From JBKQHQ01 sp052148715 (GTDB lineage Bacteria > Pseudomonadota > Alphaproteobacteria > Rhizobiales > Xanthobacteraceae), in contig JBKQHQ010000193.1 in the NCBI GenBank assembly GCA_052148715.1, forward strand, positions 11,054 through 75,053: a stretch of DNA of 64,000 nt, given 5' to 3'. Each line of letters starts with the position of its first letter. Position 1 is the first letter of the stretch. Positions 33,901-42,152 of the stretch are shown one piece after another. Made by a program: the position numbers and the translations under genes. The notes beneath the pieces are model-generated. The model was not told the origin of the DNA. It saw nothing but the letters and a program-made list of their open reading frames with translations, and did not search any database.

Positions 33901-34402
33901 CGGCTTCCTCGAGCACGCGCCGGCGCTGCTCGGGCTTTGCCTGAATGATCTCGCCGATCCGTCCCTGGTGCACCAAAGCCGGCGACCGCGCCCCGGTCGA
34001 GGCGTCGGCGAACAAGATGTGCACGTCGCGGGCGCGCACCTCGCGGCCGTTGATGCGGTAGGTCGAGCCGTGGTCTCGTTCGATGCGGCGGGAAATTTCC
34101 AGTGCATCGAACGCATTGAAGGCGGCAGGCGCGGTGCGCTGGGAATTGTCGACCGCCATCGAGACTTCGGCCATGTTGCGGGCCGGTCGGCCGCCGGAAC
34201 CGGCAAAGATCACGTCCTCCATGTCGGCCGCGCGCATGGCCTTGTGCGAAGATTCGCCCATCACCCAACGCAGCGCCTCGACGAGGTTCGACTTGCCGCA
34301 GCCGTTCGGGCCGACCACTCCGGTCAGTCCCGGCTCGATCACGAAGTCGGACGGCTCGACGAAAGACTTGAACCCGATGAGACGCAGTCGCGTGAGTTTC
34401 AT
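30944..34402 (-). CDS. smc: Chromosome segregation protein SMC
   Basis: A 1152-residue SMC ATPase that compacts and segregates the chromosome with ScpAB. Walker A is GPNGCGKSN (residues 31-39). Two long coiled-coil arms with heptad-rich Ala/Glu/Arg sequence flank a hinge near residues 490-610 (NKGYEKALGAALGDDLDAP). The C-terminal head carries the LSGGEQALTALALIFA signature and the VLDEVDAPLDD Walker B. The open frame extends 55 codons upstream, but MKLTRLRLIGFKSFVEP is the standard SMC start. Confidence 0.96.
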   Translation of the reverse strand: MKLTRLRLIGFKSFVEPSDFVIEPGLTGVVGPNGCGKSNLVEALRWVMGESSHKAMRAADMEDVIFAGSGGRPARNMAEVSMAVDNSQRTAPAAFNAFDALEISRRIERDHGSTYRINGREVRARDVHILFADASTGARSPALVHQGRIGEIIQAKPEQRRRVLEEAAGISGLHARRHEAELRLKAAEHNLERLEDVIGQLAAQIDTLKRQARQAIRYRAVSAQVRKAEATLFHLRFVAASEELLKAEHNKDVAVRVVAERTGEQAEAAKQQAVVAAKLPELREEEAKAAAVLQRLALARHTLEREEARAKERIAELERRLIQLDADVEREQRHAADAGAALERLLGEEEGLKQEAHANAARRSGVDQRVAEAAQVLGGAEQVFADLTRTLAELTARRNQLQQGTHAQAERIARLETEIAQVETELAMIEAERNAGPNLAELVAAVEAAQTALAEAEGASQAAAGAHSSARQGLEAARIPLAEAERRANRLETEAKTIAKMLAVDTKNLWPPVMDLVTVNKGYEKALGAALGDDLDAPIESSAPIHWSGTEVDPADPALPDGIEALARHVAGPPELARRLAQIGVVARGDGPRLAAALKAGQRLVSPDGDLWRWDGFAAAAHAPSGAARRLAERGRLAEIQAELALARADVDVKRRAVEAAQAAVASAERAEAEAREQQRERQRQTDAARDSHAATEREISRNAARVSALVEARARIATSRDEAQRAKTDAEQALGELQPATELETRLTDLRSEIEGHRAQLAEVRAEAQAIAREAELADRRLQAIDSERRAWTERGQGARTQLETLAARASEARHELASLEDAPELFEQKRRQLIGEIEAAETERRMAADRLIEAEQALAEVDRAARAALAAMSTAREDLARAEERFEGARRRLAEVGREIVEMLEVEPAELAQLAEIEAGAVLPDVVQVETNLERLRRERERLGAVNLRADEELREVETQHTTLTTERDDLIEAIKRLRQGIQSLNREARERLLASFVTVNTQFARLFTQLFGGGTAELQLVENDDPLEAGLEIFARPPGKKPATLSLLSGGEQALTALALIFAVFLTNPAPICVLDEVDAPLDDHNIERFCDLLDEMTRSTDTRFVIITHNPITMARMNRLFGVTMAERGVSQLVSVDLEGAVRLRDAV

Positions 34403-34770
34403 GTACTGGATCGTTTCACACCGCTCCGCGACGACGCGGAACACAGGCCAATCGGCGCCAAGCAAGCAGATGCGGCGCGCTTCGGAACCCTGATGGCGTA
34501 AGTCTTGATGGCACAAGTCGGAAGCGTCCGGCTCGCGCGCGATACCGCCCGGACGCCAACCCCGCAAAGGGTGGACGCGCAGGCAAATTGCTCAAGGCTC
34601 AGGCCCATGGCATGGGTCGAGAAGTGCCGCATCGGTCCGGACAATGAATCGCCCGCGCGTTCGGCGCAACAGCGTACGCGACTTTTCCAGTCCTTGTTAA
34701 CGAGGAAGCCGGCCGGGGGCATCGCCACCAGGCCGGCTCGCAACGCCTCAAGATCAACGAAAAATCCTTG
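34403..34770. other. Spacer between dsbA and smc, no gene called
   Basis: A 368-base region. A 114-codon minus frame (34399-34743) runs into the smc start but has no recognisable domain and cysteine-rich, low-complexity composition. A hairpin is present (AGCCGGCC at 34707-34714 pairs with GGCCGGCT at 34731-34738) without a T-run. The smc promoter or leader should be here. Confidence 0.45.
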
Positions 34771-35418
34771 TCAGCTCTTGAGAAAGGGTTGAATAGCCTT
34801 CTCAAGATCATCCAACGACAGGTCGCCGCGATAGATCTGGCCGTTGATGAAGAAGGTCGGCGTGGAATTAACGCCGAGCTTCTCGGAGGCGCGCTGGCGC
34901 GTTGCTTCGATCCCGTCCAGAATCTTCTGATTCGACAAGCACTCTTCGAAGGTTTGTTTGGTGAACCCCGCCTGCTTGGCGATGTTCAGGAGTGGCGGGA
35001 TAGGGTTTTGCACCACCCAATCCTTTTGCGTCCGGAACAACGTCTCAACCAGCGGGAAGTATTTGTCCTTACCGGCGCAGCGCGCCAGCATGGATCCGGC
35101 GGCGGCGACAGGATCGAGCGGAAACTCGCGGAAGATGAGGCGAACTTTTCCGGTATCGATGTAGCGTTTTTTCAGTTCCGGATAGGTCGTTTCTTCGAAA
35201 TGGGCACAATGCGGGCAGGTCATCGAGGCGTACTCGATGATCGTGATCGCGGCGTTCGGGTCGCCGAGCACCATGTCCTCAAGCGGGCCCTGCTGCATCA
35301 GGTCGGCGGTCGAGGGCGTCTGCGCGAGCGCCATGCTCATGGACGCGAAGCTCAGCAAAGCAAGCGCGGTGGCCCCTTCGCAAAATTTGCGGCGTGTGAT
35401 CGTCACTGGAAGCTCCAT
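34771..35418 (-). CDS. DsbA-family thiol:disulfide oxidoreductase
   Basis: A 215-residue periplasmic thioredoxin-fold protein. A Tat-like signal (TITRRKFCEGATALALLSFASMSMALAQ region) is followed by the active site CPHC in YASMTCPHCAHFEE and the cis-Pro loop GVNSTPTFFINGQ. The start is the ATG at MELPVTITRRKF; an upstream frame is open but weaker. It probably oxidises or isomerises cysteines in exported proteins. It sits between smc and the DUF721 gene, a conserved alphaproteobacterial order. Confidence 0.93.
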   Translation of the reverse strand: MELPVTITRRKFCEGATALALLSFASMSMALAQTPSTADLMQQGPLEDMVLGDPNAAITIIEYASMTCPHCAHFEETTYPELKKRYIDTGKVRLIFREFPLDPVAAAGSMLARCAGKDKYFPLVETLFRTQKDWVVQNPIPPLLNIAKQAGFTKQTFEECLSNQKILDGIEATRQRASEKLGVNSTPTFFINGQIYRGDLSLDDLEKAIQPFLKS

Positions 35419-35531
35419 ACGGTTCGGACGCCCAGGAACCCCCACCTTGGGCTTATAGCTAGAATCTTGCGCCGCCTTGGAATCCAAAATGTGGCGACGG
35501 CGTGCGGGCGCCCGAGAGGATAGGCCAAGGG

Positions 35532-36020
35532 TTACGTCCGTTTAATGGCGGCACCCAGGCGGGCAAGCGCATCGCGCAGCGTCGCATCTTGCACGCCCGC
35601 AAGCGTTGCCGCAATCCGCTCCATGGCTTGCGGATCGGGGGCCTCAGGTGCCTTCTTGCCTCGTCGCGCGAGGGGGGCCTGACGCAAGGCCACGCGCCCG
35701 ATCGCCTGCCAACCGAAGAAGCGGTTGACTCGCTCGACGATCACGCCGGTTTGGTGCTGGATCTCGATGGCGATCGGGCCCTCGACCCGCAGCACCAGCG
35801 TTGCCGCCTCTTCGCTGGCTTCGTTGCGCGGCCATTGAATCTTGATGGGTTCGGAATGGGCAGCAATTTCCGTCCCGGCGATCTCGGTCCAGCGGGTGAT
35901 CAGCTCGGTCGAGGCAAAGCCCTGCCGAGCGAAGGTCTCGCCAAGACAGGGCTTGATGAAATCCGCCAGCGGACGTGCCTGACGCCGGTAAGGCTTGTTC
36001 ACACGGTTCGCCTCTGTCAT
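35532..36020 (-). CDS. DUF721 (DciA-like) protein
   Basis: A 162-residue protein with a DUF721 core (RPLADFIKPCLGETFARQGFAS, ELITRWTEIAGTEIAAHSEPIKI, VEGPIAIEIQHQTGVIVERVNRFFG). DUF721 includes DciA, which loads the replicative helicase DnaB in bacteria lacking DnaC. Most Alphaproteobacteria use it, so this is a plausible helicase loader, but the assignment is by family. It is divergent from mutY with a 49-nt gap, and the start is the ATG at MTEANRVNKPYRRQ. Confidence 0.85.
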   Translation of the reverse strand: MTEANRVNKPYRRQARPLADFIKPCLGETFARQGFASTELITRWTEIAGTEIAAHSEPIKIQWPRNEASEEAATLVLRVEGPIAIEIQHQTGVIVERVNRFFGWQAIGRVALRQAPLARRGKKAPEAPDPQAMERIAATLAGVQDATLRDALARLGAAIKRT

Positions 36021-36069
36021 CCCTTGCAGACCCGATGCCACTTCTCCGCAAAAGGCTTTAGCAGGCTGA

Positions 36070-37206
36070 GTGGTGCGAACAAAGAAAATCGACCGTGATC
36101 GGGCGGCGCCCTCGGTGCGCCCGGGGAAGAAGCTGGATTCGCAGCCCGATCCGCGCCTCCTCCTCGCTTGGTACGATCGGCACCGCCGGGTGCTGCCGTG
36201 GCGGGCGCCGCCGGGCGAGCGCGCCGATCCGTATCGGGTCTGGCTTGCGGAGATCATGCTGCAGCAAACTACCGTCAAAACGGTCGGCCCCTACTATGCG
36301 AGGTTTCTCGCACGTTGGCCGACACTCGATTCGCTCGCCGCGGCCCCACTCGATGAGGTGCTCAAGACCTGGGCAGGCCTCGGCTATTACGCGCGCGCGC
36401 GCAACCTGCATGCCTGTGCGCAGGCGGTGCGCGAATGCCATGGGGGACGTTTCCCCGCGACCGCACAAGAGTTGCGAACGCTTCCGGGCGTCGGCCTCTA
36501 TACGGCGGCTGCCGTCGCGGCGATCGCGTTCGATGCGCGAATCACTCCGGTCGACGGTAATATCGAGCGGGTCATCGCGCGGCTGTTCGCGGTCGAGGAG
36601 GAATTGCCGGCCGCCAAATCGCGCATCCATGAATTAGTTGCGCAGATGACGCCGGACCTGCGTACCGGTGACTTCGCCCAGGCTTTCATGGACCTCGGCG
36701 CGACCGTCTGTACACCGAAGCGGCCGGCCTGCACGGCTTGCCCCTGGGTTAATGAATGCACTGCGCGTCGTCGGGGCGATCCGGAGGCGTTTCCCGTGAA
36801 GGCCGCAAAATCGAAGGGCCGTCTGCGCCGCGGCGCAGCCTTCGTGGTCGCGCGTGATGATGCTGCCGTTCTGGTCCGCACGCGCCCCGCGACCGGCTTG
36901 CTCGGCGGAATGACCGAGGTGCCGACGACGCCGTGGACGCATGAGTTCGACGAACGCAGCGCGCTCGATCAGGCGCCGTCATTTAATGTCGCGCGCCGCA
37001 AGCTGCCCATCAAATGGCGACCGGTAGCCGGCACGGTCACCCACGTGTTCACCCACTTTCCGCTTGAGCTTATCGTCTACACCACGCGAGTGCCGCTCGA
37101 TACCGTGGCACCGGCGGGCATGCGCTTTGTGCCGGCCTGTGATCTCGCCGGTGAGGCACTGCCAAATCTCATGCGCAAAGTGCTGGCCCACGCGAGGAAT
37201 GCCTAG
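36070..37206 (+). CDS. mutY: A/G-specific adenine DNA glycosylase
   Basis: A 378-residue HhH-GPD glycosylase that removes adenine opposite 8-oxoguanine. WYDRHRRVLPWRA, EIMLQQTTVKTV, LPGVGLYTAAAVAAIAFD and PVDGNIERVIARL are classical; the last carries the catalytic Asp. Four cysteines with 6-2-5 spacing (CTPKRPACTACPWVNEC) bind the 4Fe-4S cluster. The C-terminal NUDIX-like domain recognises 8-oxoG. The start is a GTG, with a second GTG at the next codon. The TAG stop lies within a palindromic repeat. Confidence 0.95.
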   Translation: MVRTKKIDRDRAAPSVRPGKKLDSQPDPRLLLAWYDRHRRVLPWRAPPGERADPYRVWLAEIMLQQTTVKTVGPYYARFLARWPTLDSLAAAPLDEVLKTWAGLGYYARARNLHACAQAVRECHGGRFPATAQELRTLPGVGLYTAAAVAAIAFDARITPVDGNIERVIARLFAVEEELPAAKSRIHELVAQMTPDLRTGDFAQAFMDLGATVCTPKRPACTACPWVNECTARRRGDPEAFPVKAAKSKGRLRRGAAFVVARDDAAVLVRTRPATGLLGGMTEVPTTPWTHEFDERSALDQAPSFNVARRKLPIKWRPVAGTVTHVFTHFPLELIVYTTRVPLDTVAPAGMRFVPACDLAGEALPNLMRKVLAHARNA

Positions 37207-37275
37207 CATGGGTTGAGCTCTTGTGAACCCATCGACACGGCGTGATGGGTTTCGCAAGAGCTCAACCCATCCTAC
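37204..37275. repeat. Palindromic repeat after mutY
   Basis: The left arm TAGCATGGGTTGAGCTCTTG and the right arm CAAGAGCTCAACCCATCCTA are inverted with one mismatch, and a second, inner pair (ACCCATC/GATGGGT) completes a long stem-loop. ATGGGTTGAGCTC arms of this kind are dispersed in Bradyrhizobium-like genomes. The repeat includes the mutY stop codon and may act as a bidirectional terminator between mutY and ccrM, which converge here. Confidence 0.75.
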
Positions 37276-37288
37276 AGCGTCTTTTAGA

Positions 37289-38416
37289 TTAAACTAATTC
37301 CGCGCGCACTCGCGCGCGCAGCGCGTCGATCGAGGTTAATCCCTTCGGCGTCTCGACGTGCCAAAAGCTCCAGCCATTGCACGCCTCCAGGCCTTGCGCC
37401 AAGGCGCCGATGCGGTGAATGGAGCCGACTGCTCCCCCCAGTGAAATGGCGCCGTCGGCGCGCACCAGCGCTTGATGCCGCCGCTTGACGTCGACGAGCG
37501 TCATGCCGGCGTTGACGAGGCCGCGCTCGACCAGCGTGGCGAACGCCACCCGCGGCGCCTCGCGCGCGGTCATGAATGGCTCGAGCGTCGGCTTTGGCAG
37601 CGGCTCGACCGCGCTGATGCGCGCCCGGGCCGCCTGCGCATAGCTCTGGTCGCGCTCGCAGCCGACGAAGCGCCGGCTGAGACGCGTCGATACGGCTCCG
37701 GTCGTGCCGGTGCCGCAGAACGGATCGAGCACGAGATCGCCCGGACGCGAGGCGGCGAGGATGACGCGGGCAAGCAGGGCCTCGGGCTTCTGCGTCGGAT
37801 GCAGTTTCTTGCCGTCTTGGCCCTTCAGGCGCTCCTCGCCGGTGCAGAGCGGAATGGTCCAATCGGAGCGAACTTGGATGTCCTCGTTGCCGGCCTTGAG
37901 CGCCTCGTAATTGAATGTGTAGCCTTTCGCGCCCGGCTCGCGCGCCGCCCAAATCAGCGTTTCATGCGCATTGGTGAAGCGCCTGCCGCGAAAGTTCGGC
38001 ATCGGATTGGTCTTGCGCCACACCACGTCGTTGAGAATCCAGAAGCCGAGATCCTGCAATATGGCGCCGACGCGAAAGATGTTGTGATAGGAGCCGATCA
38101 CCCATAGCGTCGCCGACGGCTTCATCACGCGGCGGCAAGCGATGAGCCAGGCGCGGGTGAAATCGTCGTAGGCCTCGAAGCTGGAAAATTTGTCCCACGC
38201 GTCGTCGACCGCATCGACGCGCGAATCGTCGGGCCGTTTGAGATCGCCCTGCAGCTGAAGATTATAAGGAGGATCGGCAAAGACGAGGTCGACCGATGAC
38301 CCGTCGACTTTATCTAACTCGGCGACGCAGTCTCCAACGAGAATGCGCACGGATTGATCCGACCGGGAATCGATGCGGGGCGCCCCCGAGGACGCCCCGC
38401 GACGCGGAATACCCAT
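37289..38416 (-). CDS. ccrM: CcrM-type adenine-N6 DNA methyltransferase (GANTC)
   Basis: A 375-residue cell-cycle methyltransferase that should methylate adenine in GANTC. The order of motifs is beta-class: catalytic DPPY near residues 48-51, then FCGTGT near 233-238. The C-terminal domain of about 80 residues (ATLVERGLVNAGMTL ... NGWSFWHVETPKG) is diagnostic for CcrM and absent in plain restriction methylases. A GACTC site occurs 8 nt upstream of the start, consistent with methylation-sensitive control known for ccrM in Caulobacter. Confidence 0.95.
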   Translation of the reverse strand: MGIPRRGASSGAPRIDSRSDQSVRILVGDCVAELDKVDGSSVDLVFADPPYNLQLQGDLKRPDDSRVDAVDDAWDKFSSFEAYDDFTRAWLIACRRVMKPSATLWVIGSYHNIFRVGAILQDLGFWILNDVVWRKTNPMPNFRGRRFTNAHETLIWAAREPGAKGYTFNYEALKAGNEDIQVRSDWTIPLCTGEERLKGQDGKKLHPTQKPEALLARVILAASRPGDLVLDPFCGTGTTGAVSTRLSRRFVGCERDQSYAQAARARISAVEPLPKPTLEPFMTAREAPRVAFATLVERGLVNAGMTLVDVKRRHQALVRADGAISLGGAVGSIHRIGALAQGLEACNGWSFWHVETPKGLTSIDALRARVRAELV

Positions 38417-38634
38417 GACGCAGGACTCTGCTACTCAGGTACGCGGTCGGCGACGCGAGACCAACAACCGACTGCTCGGCATCATGCGGGTGCAAGGTAA
38501 AAATCGGCTTAATCGGGGATATCCCGTACCCATTCCGGTTTTGGCGCCGGAACCCCATCTATTGGCGGCGATTGAACGCTTGGGTGCTTGCCGCGTGCTA
38601 AACTTCCCGGCGGCTTGATGAGGGAGAAATAGCT

Positions 38635-39540
38635 ATGCGCTGGGATGATTTTCGTCGCAGCGACAACGTCGAGGACGATCGTGACGGTGGCGGTGGCTTT
38701 GGCGGATTCGGCATGCCGATGGGCGCCGGCGGTCTCGGCATCGGCACGATCGTCGTCTTGGGTATCGTGGGCTGGGCGCTTGGAATCGATCCGCGCGTTC
38801 TGATCGGCGGCGCCGAGCTGGTCGGCGGGCGCGAGGCGCGCTACGAGCAGCCACAACGCCCCGTCCGCAGCGGAACGCCAAGCGACCCGATGGGTCAATT
38901 CGTCGCCGCGGTGCTCGGCGACACGGAAGACCGGTGGACCGACATTTTTCGGCAGGATGGGCAGCAATATCGCGCGCCGAAGCTGCGGCTGTTTTCAGGC
39001 AGCGAGGACACGGGTTGCGGCTTTGCCCAGTCGGCTATGGGACCGTTCTATTGTCCGCGCGATCAGCACGTCTATCTCGACACATCGTTCTTTCAGGAGC
39101 TGCGAACGCGTTTTCACGGCTGCTCGTCGTCGAAGGCCTGCGAGTTTGCGGAAGCTTATGTGATCGCGCATGAGGTCGGGCACCATGTGCAGAATCTGCT
39201 CGGCATCCTGCCGCGAGTCGAACGCCAGAAGCAGACCGCTGATAAGGCGGAAGCGAACCGGCTGCAGGTGAAGGTCGAGCTGCAGGCCGATTGCTTCGCG
39301 GGCGTCTGGGCGAACCGTGCCCAGCAGAAATTGAAGTTTCTCGATCCCGGCGACGTGGACGCGGCGTTGAGCACTGCGTCGGCGATCGGCGACGACACGC
39401 TGCAAAAAGCGCGCGGCCGCGCGGTGGTGCCCGACGCTTTCACGCATGGCTCCGCGGCGCAGCGCCAACGCTGGTTCATGAACGGCTTCAACGGCGGCAA
39501 GGTGTCCGACTGCAACACCTTCGGCGCGGCGTCGCTTTAG
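38635..39540 (+). CDS. YpfJ-type neutral zinc metallopeptidase
   Basis: A 301-residue putative zinc metallopeptidase. A Gly-rich N-terminus (RDGGGGFGGFGMPMGAGGLG) leads to one membrane helix near residues 37-52, then the periplasmic domain with HEVGHH and downstream LQADCFAGVWA carrying the third ligand. It matches the YpfJ family. The ATG start follows a GGGAG-type site. moaB begins 9 nt downstream, so they may be co-transcribed. Confidence 0.9.
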   Translation: MRWDDFRRSDNVEDDRDGGGGFGGFGMPMGAGGLGIGTIVVLGIVGWALGIDPRVLIGGAELVGGREARYEQPQRPVRSGTPSDPMGQFVAAVLGDTEDRWTDIFRQDGQQYRAPKLRLFSGSEDTGCGFAQSAMGPFYCPRDQHVYLDTSFFQELRTRFHGCSSSKACEFAEAYVIAHEVGHHVQNLLGILPRVERQKQTADKAEANRLQVKVELQADCFAGVWANRAQQKLKFLDPGDVDAALSTASAIGDDTLQKARGRAVVPDAFTHGSAAQRQRWFMNGFNGGKVSDCNTFGAASL

Positions 39541-39549
39541 GGAACCGCG

Positions 39550-40113
39550 ATGCCCGGGATCGACGAGAGCAGATCGTTCGTGCCGCTGAGGATCGCGGTG
39601 CTGACGGTATCCGATACGCGCTCGCTCAAGGATGACAAGTCGGGCGGCACGTTGGTGGAGCGGATCGAGCGCGCCGGCCACGCGGTCGCCGACCGCGCCA
39701 TTGTCACCGATGACGTGGAGGCGATCCGCGGGCGCGTGCAAGCCTGGATCGCCGATCCGAAGATCGATGTTGTAATCACGACCGGCGGCACCGGCTTCAC
39801 CGGCCGCGACGTGACGCCGGAGGCGGTCGAGCCCTTGTTTGAGAAGCGCATGGACGGCTTCTCGACCGTGTTTCACATGGTGAGCTTTCCGAAGATCGGC
39901 ACGTCGACGGTGCAGACGCGCGCGACCGCCGGTGTTGCGGGCGCCACCTACATTTTTTGTTTGCCGGGCTCACCGGGCGCGTGCCGCGATGCCTGGGACG
40001 AGATTCTCGTCCATCAGCTCGACTATCGTTACCGGCCTTGCAACTTCGTGGAGATCATGCCGCGCCTCGACGAACACCTGCGCCGCGCCAAGGCGAAAGG
40101 CGCAACGGTGTAA
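39550..40113 (+). CDS. moaB: Molybdenum cofactor biosynthesis protein B
   Basis: A 187-residue MoaB/MogA-fold protein that adenylates or inserts metal into molybdopterin. LTVSDTRSLKDDKSGGTLVERIE begins the domain; the molybdopterin-binding loop TTGGTGFTGRDVTPEAVEPLFEKRMDGF is intact. It lies in tandem with the YpfJ-type gene and converges on the glycosyltransferase gene with a 15-nt gap. Confidence 0.93.
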   Translation: MPGIDESRSFVPLRIAVLTVSDTRSLKDDKSGGTLVERIERAGHAVADRAIVTDDVEAIRGRVQAWIADPKIDVVITTGGTGFTGRDVTPEAVEPLFEKRMDGFSTVFHMVSFPKIGTSTVQTRATAGVAGATYIFCLPGSPGACRDAWDEILVHQLDYRYRPCNFVEIMPRLDEHLRRAKAKGATV

Positions 40114-40128
40114 GCGGGCGTGAGGGCC

Positions 40129-40713
40129 TCACCCCTCGACCATGATCGCCGCGCATCGCAGTAGTGCGGTGCGCTTGCGGCCGAGGCGGCGCAGGAGATC
40201 AGCTTCCGGATCGCCCACATCGGTGCGGTGGCCGCCGAGCGCTGCATAAGAGCGTTTGGCGATCAGAAGCCCTTGCTGTGGCACACGGCGGCCGAGCGCG
40301 GCACGGATCAGACCCGCTGCTTCCGTCAGGAATGTAAGCGGCGTGCCGGAATCGGTGGACCGCCGAAACATTCCTGCTGGCGGTTCGGCGTGGCCCGACA
40401 GCTCGGCGGCTTCGATGAATCGGCCTACCTCGACAATCCAGCTTCCTTCGAAGGTCGTGCCCGGTCGCACAAACATGAGCCACGGTCCGCGAGCGCTCAT
40501 TGCCGCCTCATGCAGGCGGGCGCCGAGCGGAGCGGTCGAAACCACCATCCGGCAGCCGGCGATGTCGGCGATTTCGGCGGTCGAATCGCGGGAGCCGCCA
40601 TCGGCGATGATGACCTCGCGGACAATTCCCGCCACCGCACCGGTCACCAGCACGGCAAGCGTCGCCACCAAGGCGCGCTCCGATTCGAAGGTGGGAATGA
40701 TGACACTCAGCAT
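40129..40713 (-). CDS. Glycosyltransferase family 2-like protein
   Basis: A 194-residue GT-A fold protein. It begins MLSVIIPTFESERALVATL and has the VIIADGGSRDST nucleotide-sugar site, but the usual DXD loop is weak, replaced by WLMFVRPGTTFEGSW. No membrane segment. The start is the ATG at MLSVIIPTF; the longer upstream frame is poor. Similar short GT2-like proteins often lie beside moaB. Acceptor and donor are unknown, and a non-catalytic role is possible. Confidence 0.8.
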   Translation of the reverse strand: MLSVIIPTFESERALVATLAVLVTGAVAGIVREVIIADGGSRDSTAEIADIAGCRMVVSTAPLGARLHEAAMSARGPWLMFVRPGTTFEGSWIVEVGRFIEAAELSGHAEPPAGMFRRSTDSGTPLTFLTEAAGLIRAALGRRVPQQGLLIAKRSYAALGGHRTDVGDPEADLLRRLGRKRTALLRCAAIMVEG

Positions 40714-40855
40714 GGAACCGGTCGGGCTTGGTCTGCTTATTACAATATCAAGTGGGGAGGTATCGTTGCGATAACTATATGCAGACCTAGAGGTAAGCGA
40801 GTTTCGGCATTTTGTTCTTGTTTTGTTCGATACCATCATCTAAGGTTACCGCGCC

Positions 40856-41998
40856 ATGGCAAGTTCTTCTGCTCTCCGCAAGCATCCGCCGGCACCACCC
40901 CCAGTGTCGGCGGATGATTCTCTCGGCACCGGCGTCGACCGCGAACGCCGGCGCGGCCGCGGCGCGCAATCGAATGCCTCCGGGCGCTACGAGCCGCTCG
41001 CGCGCCTCGCGTTCGACGACGGCTGGCAGAGCCTCGACGACCTGCCGCCGTTCCAGACCACGGTGACGGTCGACGCGACGCGCAAGATCATCACCCGCAA
41101 CGAATCGCCGGACATTTCCTTCGACCGATCGATCAATCCCTACCGCGGCTGCGAGCACGGTTGCGTGTACTGCTTCGCTCGCCCGACGCACGCCTTTCTC
41201 GGTATGTCCCCGGGCCTCGATTTTGAATCGAAGCTGCTCGTGAAGCCGGAGGCCGCGACGCTGCTCGAGCGCGAGCTGTCGTCGCCGAACTATGAACCGC
41301 GGGTAATTGCGATCGGCACCAATACCGATCCATACCAGCCGATCGAACGGCGCTATGAGGTCATGCGGCGCATTCTCGAGGTGCTCGAGCGCGCAGGTCA
41401 CCCGGTCGGCATCGTCACAAAATCGGCGCTGGTGCTCCGGGACCTCGACATCCTGGCGCGGATGGCGGAGCGCAACCTCGCCAAGGTCGCGATCTCGGTG
41501 ACGACGCTCGACCCGCAGCTCGCCCGCACCATGGAACCGCGCGCGGCTACCCCCATGCGGCGGCTCGAAGCGCTGCGCCAGCTCGCTCAAGCCGGCGTGC
41601 CGACGACCGTCATGGTCGCGCCGATCATTCCCGCGCTCAACGACGCGGAGATGGAGCGCATCCTCGATGCCGCCGCGGTGGCCGGCGCCCGGGAAGCGGG
41701 ATATGTGCTGCTGCGGCTGCCGCTCGAAGTGCGCGACCTGTTTCGCGAATGGCTGATGACGAACCATCCCGACCGCTACCGGCATGTGTTCAAGCTCATC
41801 CGCGACATGCGCGGCGGCAAAGATTACGACGCTGCCTGGGGGCGGCGGCAGAAGGGTACCGGCGCCTATGCCTGGGTGCTCGGGCGTCGCTTCGAGATCG
41901 CCTGCGAGAAGCTCGGCCTCAACACGAGCAAGAGCAAGCTAACGACCGAGCACTTCAAGCCACCAATCAGCCGGCCGCAGCAGCTCAACTTGTTCTGA
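40856..41998 (+). CDS. Radical SAM protein, PA0069/SplB-related family
   Basis: A 380-residue radical S-adenosylmethionine enzyme. The cluster motif is CEHGCVYC (C-x3-C-x2-C) in NPYRGCEHGCVYCFARPTH. SAM-binding regions (IGTNTDPYQPIERRY, VGIVTKSALVLRDLD) follow. The family is annotated as PA0069 radical SAM, related to spore photoproduct lyase; substrate unknown. The N-terminal 50 residues are Pro/Arg-rich and disordered. Followed by a methyltransferase and rnhB on the same strand. Confidence 0.88.
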   Translation: MASSSALRKHPPAPPPVSADDSLGTGVDRERRRGRGAQSNASGRYEPLARLAFDDGWQSLDDLPPFQTTVTVDATRKIITRNESPDISFDRSINPYRGCEHGCVYCFARPTHAFLGMSPGLDFESKLLVKPEAATLLERELSSPNYEPRVIAIGTNTDPYQPIERRYEVMRRILEVLERAGHPVGIVTKSALVLRDLDILARMAERNLAKVAISVTTLDPQLARTMEPRAATPMRRLEALRQLAQAGVPTTVMVAPIIPALNDAEMERILDAAAVAGAREAGYVLLRLPLEVRDLFREWLMTNHPDRYRHVFKLIRDMRGGKDYDAAWGRRQKGTGAYAWVLGRRFEIACEKLGLNTSKSKLTTEHFKPPISRPQQLNLF

Positions 41999-42152
41999 CG
42001 AGCGAGCGAGGATTCAATCCTCCGAAGCCGTGAAACGGGCCACGTATGTGGCCACCGGGCTGCGCGCGTGCAACAATTTATTGATCCGGCGCTCAATCTC
42101 TTTGACGTCGAGACGGCCAAATCCTAGTGGTCCGGATGGAAGAAGGGGACCG

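Noticed and set aside
34399..34743. 114-codon minus-strand frame before smc
   Set aside because: Compositional bias and no domain; it runs across the smc start, so it is most likely leader sequence.
42009..42024. GAGGATTCAATCCTC hairpin resembling a tRNA T-arm
   Set aside because: The loop is 5 nt rather than 7, and no acceptor or anticodon stems surround it.
41999..42125. In-frame extension after the radical SAM stop (ending NLFDVETAKS)
   Set aside because: It suggested stop readthrough or a truncated gene, but the intervening sequence is not protein-like and there is no known recoding signal.
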